Below, one piece after another: positions 8,950-9,874 of a stretch of 9,874 nucleotides of DNA. Within the stretch, counting starts at the first letter, position 1. Each line of letters begins with the position of its first letter. The position numbers were made by a program, and so were the translations under genes. The DNA is from Chloroflexia bacterium (lineage in GTDB: Bacteria > Chloroflexota > Chloroflexia > Thermomicrobiales > JALYUS01): contig JAICIL010000158.1 of NCBI GenBank assembly GCA_025924435.1, positions 1-9,874 on the forward strand, in the 5' to 3' direction. The notes under the pieces are model-generated. The model did no database searches. It was not told the origin of the DNA and saw nothing but the letters and a program-made list of their open reading frames with translations.

Positions 8950-8956
8950 TATTATA
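8950..8956. promoter_or_regulatory. Overlapping divergent -10 elements (glgC / alaX)
   Basis: On the minus strand 8956-8951 reads TATAAT, a perfect -10 hexamer that would start glgC transcription near 8944 with a leader of about 80 nt. The -35 is poor (ATCGCA at 17-base spacing). On the plus strand 8950-8955 reads TATTAT, which could serve alaX with a leader of about 42 nt. Both genes may share this symmetric AT island in a GC-rich gap. It is a motif match only. Confidence 0.4.
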
Positions 8957-9003
8957 GGCGAGATCGTAACGGGTGCGATAGCGGCGTGTGAGAGGCGGGA
9001 CGG

Positions 9004-9759
9004 ATGACGGAACTGCTCTACCAGACCGACAGTTACCTGCAAGATATCGAGACCACCGTGACGGGGCACGGCGAGGCGAGCGGGGCGCCCGCCGTGATTG
9101 TCGCGCAAACGGTGCTCTATCCCGGTGGCGGCGGGCAACCGGCGGATACGGGCGTGCTGGAATGGGATGGGCAGCGGGCGACCGCCACGCGGGCGGCGAA
9201 ACAGGGCGCGGATATTCTCTACATGCTCGATGGCCCGCCGCCACCCGTCGGCGCGGCGGTGCGGATGCGTGTGGATTGGCAGCGCCGCTACCGGCTGATG
9301 CGGACGCATACGGCGATGCACTGCCTCTGCGGCGTCGTCTTCCGCGACTACGGCGCGCTCGTCACGGGCGGCCAGATGGACCTCGACCGCTCGCGGATGG
9401 ATTTCGAACTGGAAGACCTCTCGGCGGAGCGCGTCGCGGCGATCGAGGAGGCGACGAACGCCGCGATCCGCGCCGATCTGCCCGTGCGCGTCCGCATCCT
9501 GCCGCGCGACGAGGCGTTCGCCATCCCGGACCTGATCCGCACGAAGATCAATCTCCTGCCGCCCGGCATCGCGGAGGTGCGCACGGTGGAGATTGTCGGC
9601 CTGGACTTGCAGGCCGATGGCGGCACCCATGTCGCACACACCGGGGAGGTCGGCGGCATCCGCATCGTCGGCACCCGCTCCAAGGGGAAGAGCAACAAGC
9701 GGCTGGAAATCGTGCTGGACGACGAACAGGGGCATGATGCCCCCCGCCCGTCCCGGTAG
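9004..9759 (+). CDS. alaX: AlaX-type alanyl-tRNA editing hydrolase (AlaX-M)
   Basis: A stand-alone homologue of the AlaRS editing domain that removes serine or glycine from mischarged tRNA-Ala; cytosolic. The 251-aa length and the N-terminal glycine-rich segment LYPGGGGQPADTG (38-50) fit the AlaX-M class. The zinc site shows HTAMH (H102, H106), and the second half is DGGTHVAHTGEVG, with H209 but Asp205 where AlaRS and many AlaX proteins have Cys. Asp could still coordinate zinc, so activity is likely but not certain. GAGAGG lies eight to nine bases before the ATG at 9004. It is divergent from glgC with no obvious functional link. Its TAG stop lies inside a hairpin repeat at 9755-9784, so the last residues may come from that repeat insertion. 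Confidence 0.9.
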   Translation: MTELLYQTDSYLQDIETTVTGHGEASGAPAVIVAQTVLYPGGGGQPADTGVLEWDGQRATATRAAKQGADILYMLDGPPPPVGAAVRMRVDWQRRYRLMRTHTAMHCLCGVVFRDYGALVTGGQMDLDRSRMDFELEDLSAERVAAIEEATNAAIRADLPVRVRILPRDEAFAIPDLIRTKINLLPPGIAEVRTVEIVGLDLQADGGTHVAHTGEVGGIRIVGTRSKGKSNKRLEIVLDDEQGHDAPRPSR

Positions 9760-9784
9760 CGCGGGCTTTCCAGCCCGCGCCACC
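9755..9784. terminator. TTCC-loop hairpin, possible shared terminator
   Basis: A 13-bp stem with one mismatch (9755-9767 with 9772-9784) and a TTCC loop. It covers the alaX stop codon and ends three bases before the stop of the convergent RDD gene, so it is placed to end both transcripts. There is no T-run, so factor-independent termination is uncertain. It belongs to the same repeat family as 5645-5709. Confidence 0.55.
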
Positions 9785-9787
9785 TTG

Positions 9788-9874
9788 CTACGCCTTGATG
9801 ACGTAGGTGCCCGCCGCCTTGTCGTGCCACGTCTGATTGTTGCCGTCCCAGAGCATCCAGAGATAGCCGAGCAG
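9788..9874 (-). CDS. RDD-family membrane protein, C-terminal fragment (runs off the window)
   Basis: Twenty-eight codons in frame, ending at TAG. The end of the protein reads LLGYLWMLWDGNNQTWHDKAAGTYVIKA, split here as LLGYLWMLWDG, then NNQTWHDKAAGTYVIKA. The QTWHDKxAGT signature after a hydrophobic segment is the hallmark of the RDD family, small integral membrane proteins of varied or unknown function. The start lies beyond the right edge. It is convergent with alaX. Only the family is supported; nothing can be said about substrate or role. Confidence 0.75.
   Translation of the reverse strand: MLGYLWMLWDGNNQTWHDKAAGTYVIKA

Noticed and set aside
8864..9244. Upstream extension of glgC to an ATG at 9244
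   Set aside because: It would overlap alaX and the divergent promoter region, and the added residues are Arg/Pro-rich with no homology to GlgC.
8878..9783. Minus-strand open frame of about 301 codons opposite alaX
   Set aside because: It is the antisense shadow of alaX, whose HTAMH and GGTHV motifs are on the plus strand; it also spans the hairpin repeat.

Overview
This is a GC-rich window dominated by one leftward (minus-strand) gene series for storage-polysaccharide metabolism. No rRNA or tRNA marker is present, so taxonomy is inference. The GH57-type branching enzyme and the abundance of GCCAAG-type and TTCC-loop palindromes between genes suggest a Chloroflexota-, Armatimonadota- or Planctomycetota-like bacterium; I would not go further than that.

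Layout. Positions 1-97 are the flank of an insertion. Positions 98-1835 are a complete ISL3-family insertion sequence with near-perfect 22-bp terminal inverted repeats, a full-length transposase (minus strand) and a perfect 8-bp target duplication. Fourteen bases beyond the right duplication lies a 91-bp palindromic, TA-flanked, MITE-like element (1860-1950). Then, all on the minus strand and read from right to left, come glgC (ADP-glucose pyrophosphorylase, 8863-7583), a GH57 1,4-alpha-glucan branching enzyme (7524-5722), glgA (glycogen synthase, start near 5595), a GalT-like HIT-superfamily nucleotidyltransferase (4025-2901) and rpiA (ribose-5-phosphate isomerase A, 2716-2021). Divergent from glgC is an AlaX-type tRNA editing hydrolase (9004-9759, plus strand). 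The last 87 bases hold the C-terminus of an RDD-family membrane protein on the minus strand, convergent with alaX.

How the genes work together. GlgC makes ADP-glucose from glucose-1-phosphate, GlgA polymerises it into alpha-1,4-glucan, and the GH57 enzyme introduces alpha-1,6 branches: a complete glycogen synthesis set. The GalT-like protein belongs to the sugar-1-phosphate nucleotidyl/phosphoryl transfer superfamily and may connect nucleotide sugars to this pathway. RpiA connects to pentose phosphate flux. No phosphorylase or debranching gene is in view.

Striking non-coding structure. Four of the intergenic spaces carry palindromic repeats: a GCCAAG palindrome (galT-like/rpiA), a TTCC-loop hairpin family (GH57/glgA and again alaX/RDD), a 7-nt GAGGACT-type inverted array (glgC/GH57, running into the GH57 coding sequence), and the MITE-like palindrome beyond rpiA. 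No previously undescribed multi-gene system is evident. The best leads are the GalT-like gene in the glycogen cluster, the apparent CTG start of glgA, and the repeat array that encloses the branching-enzyme start site.
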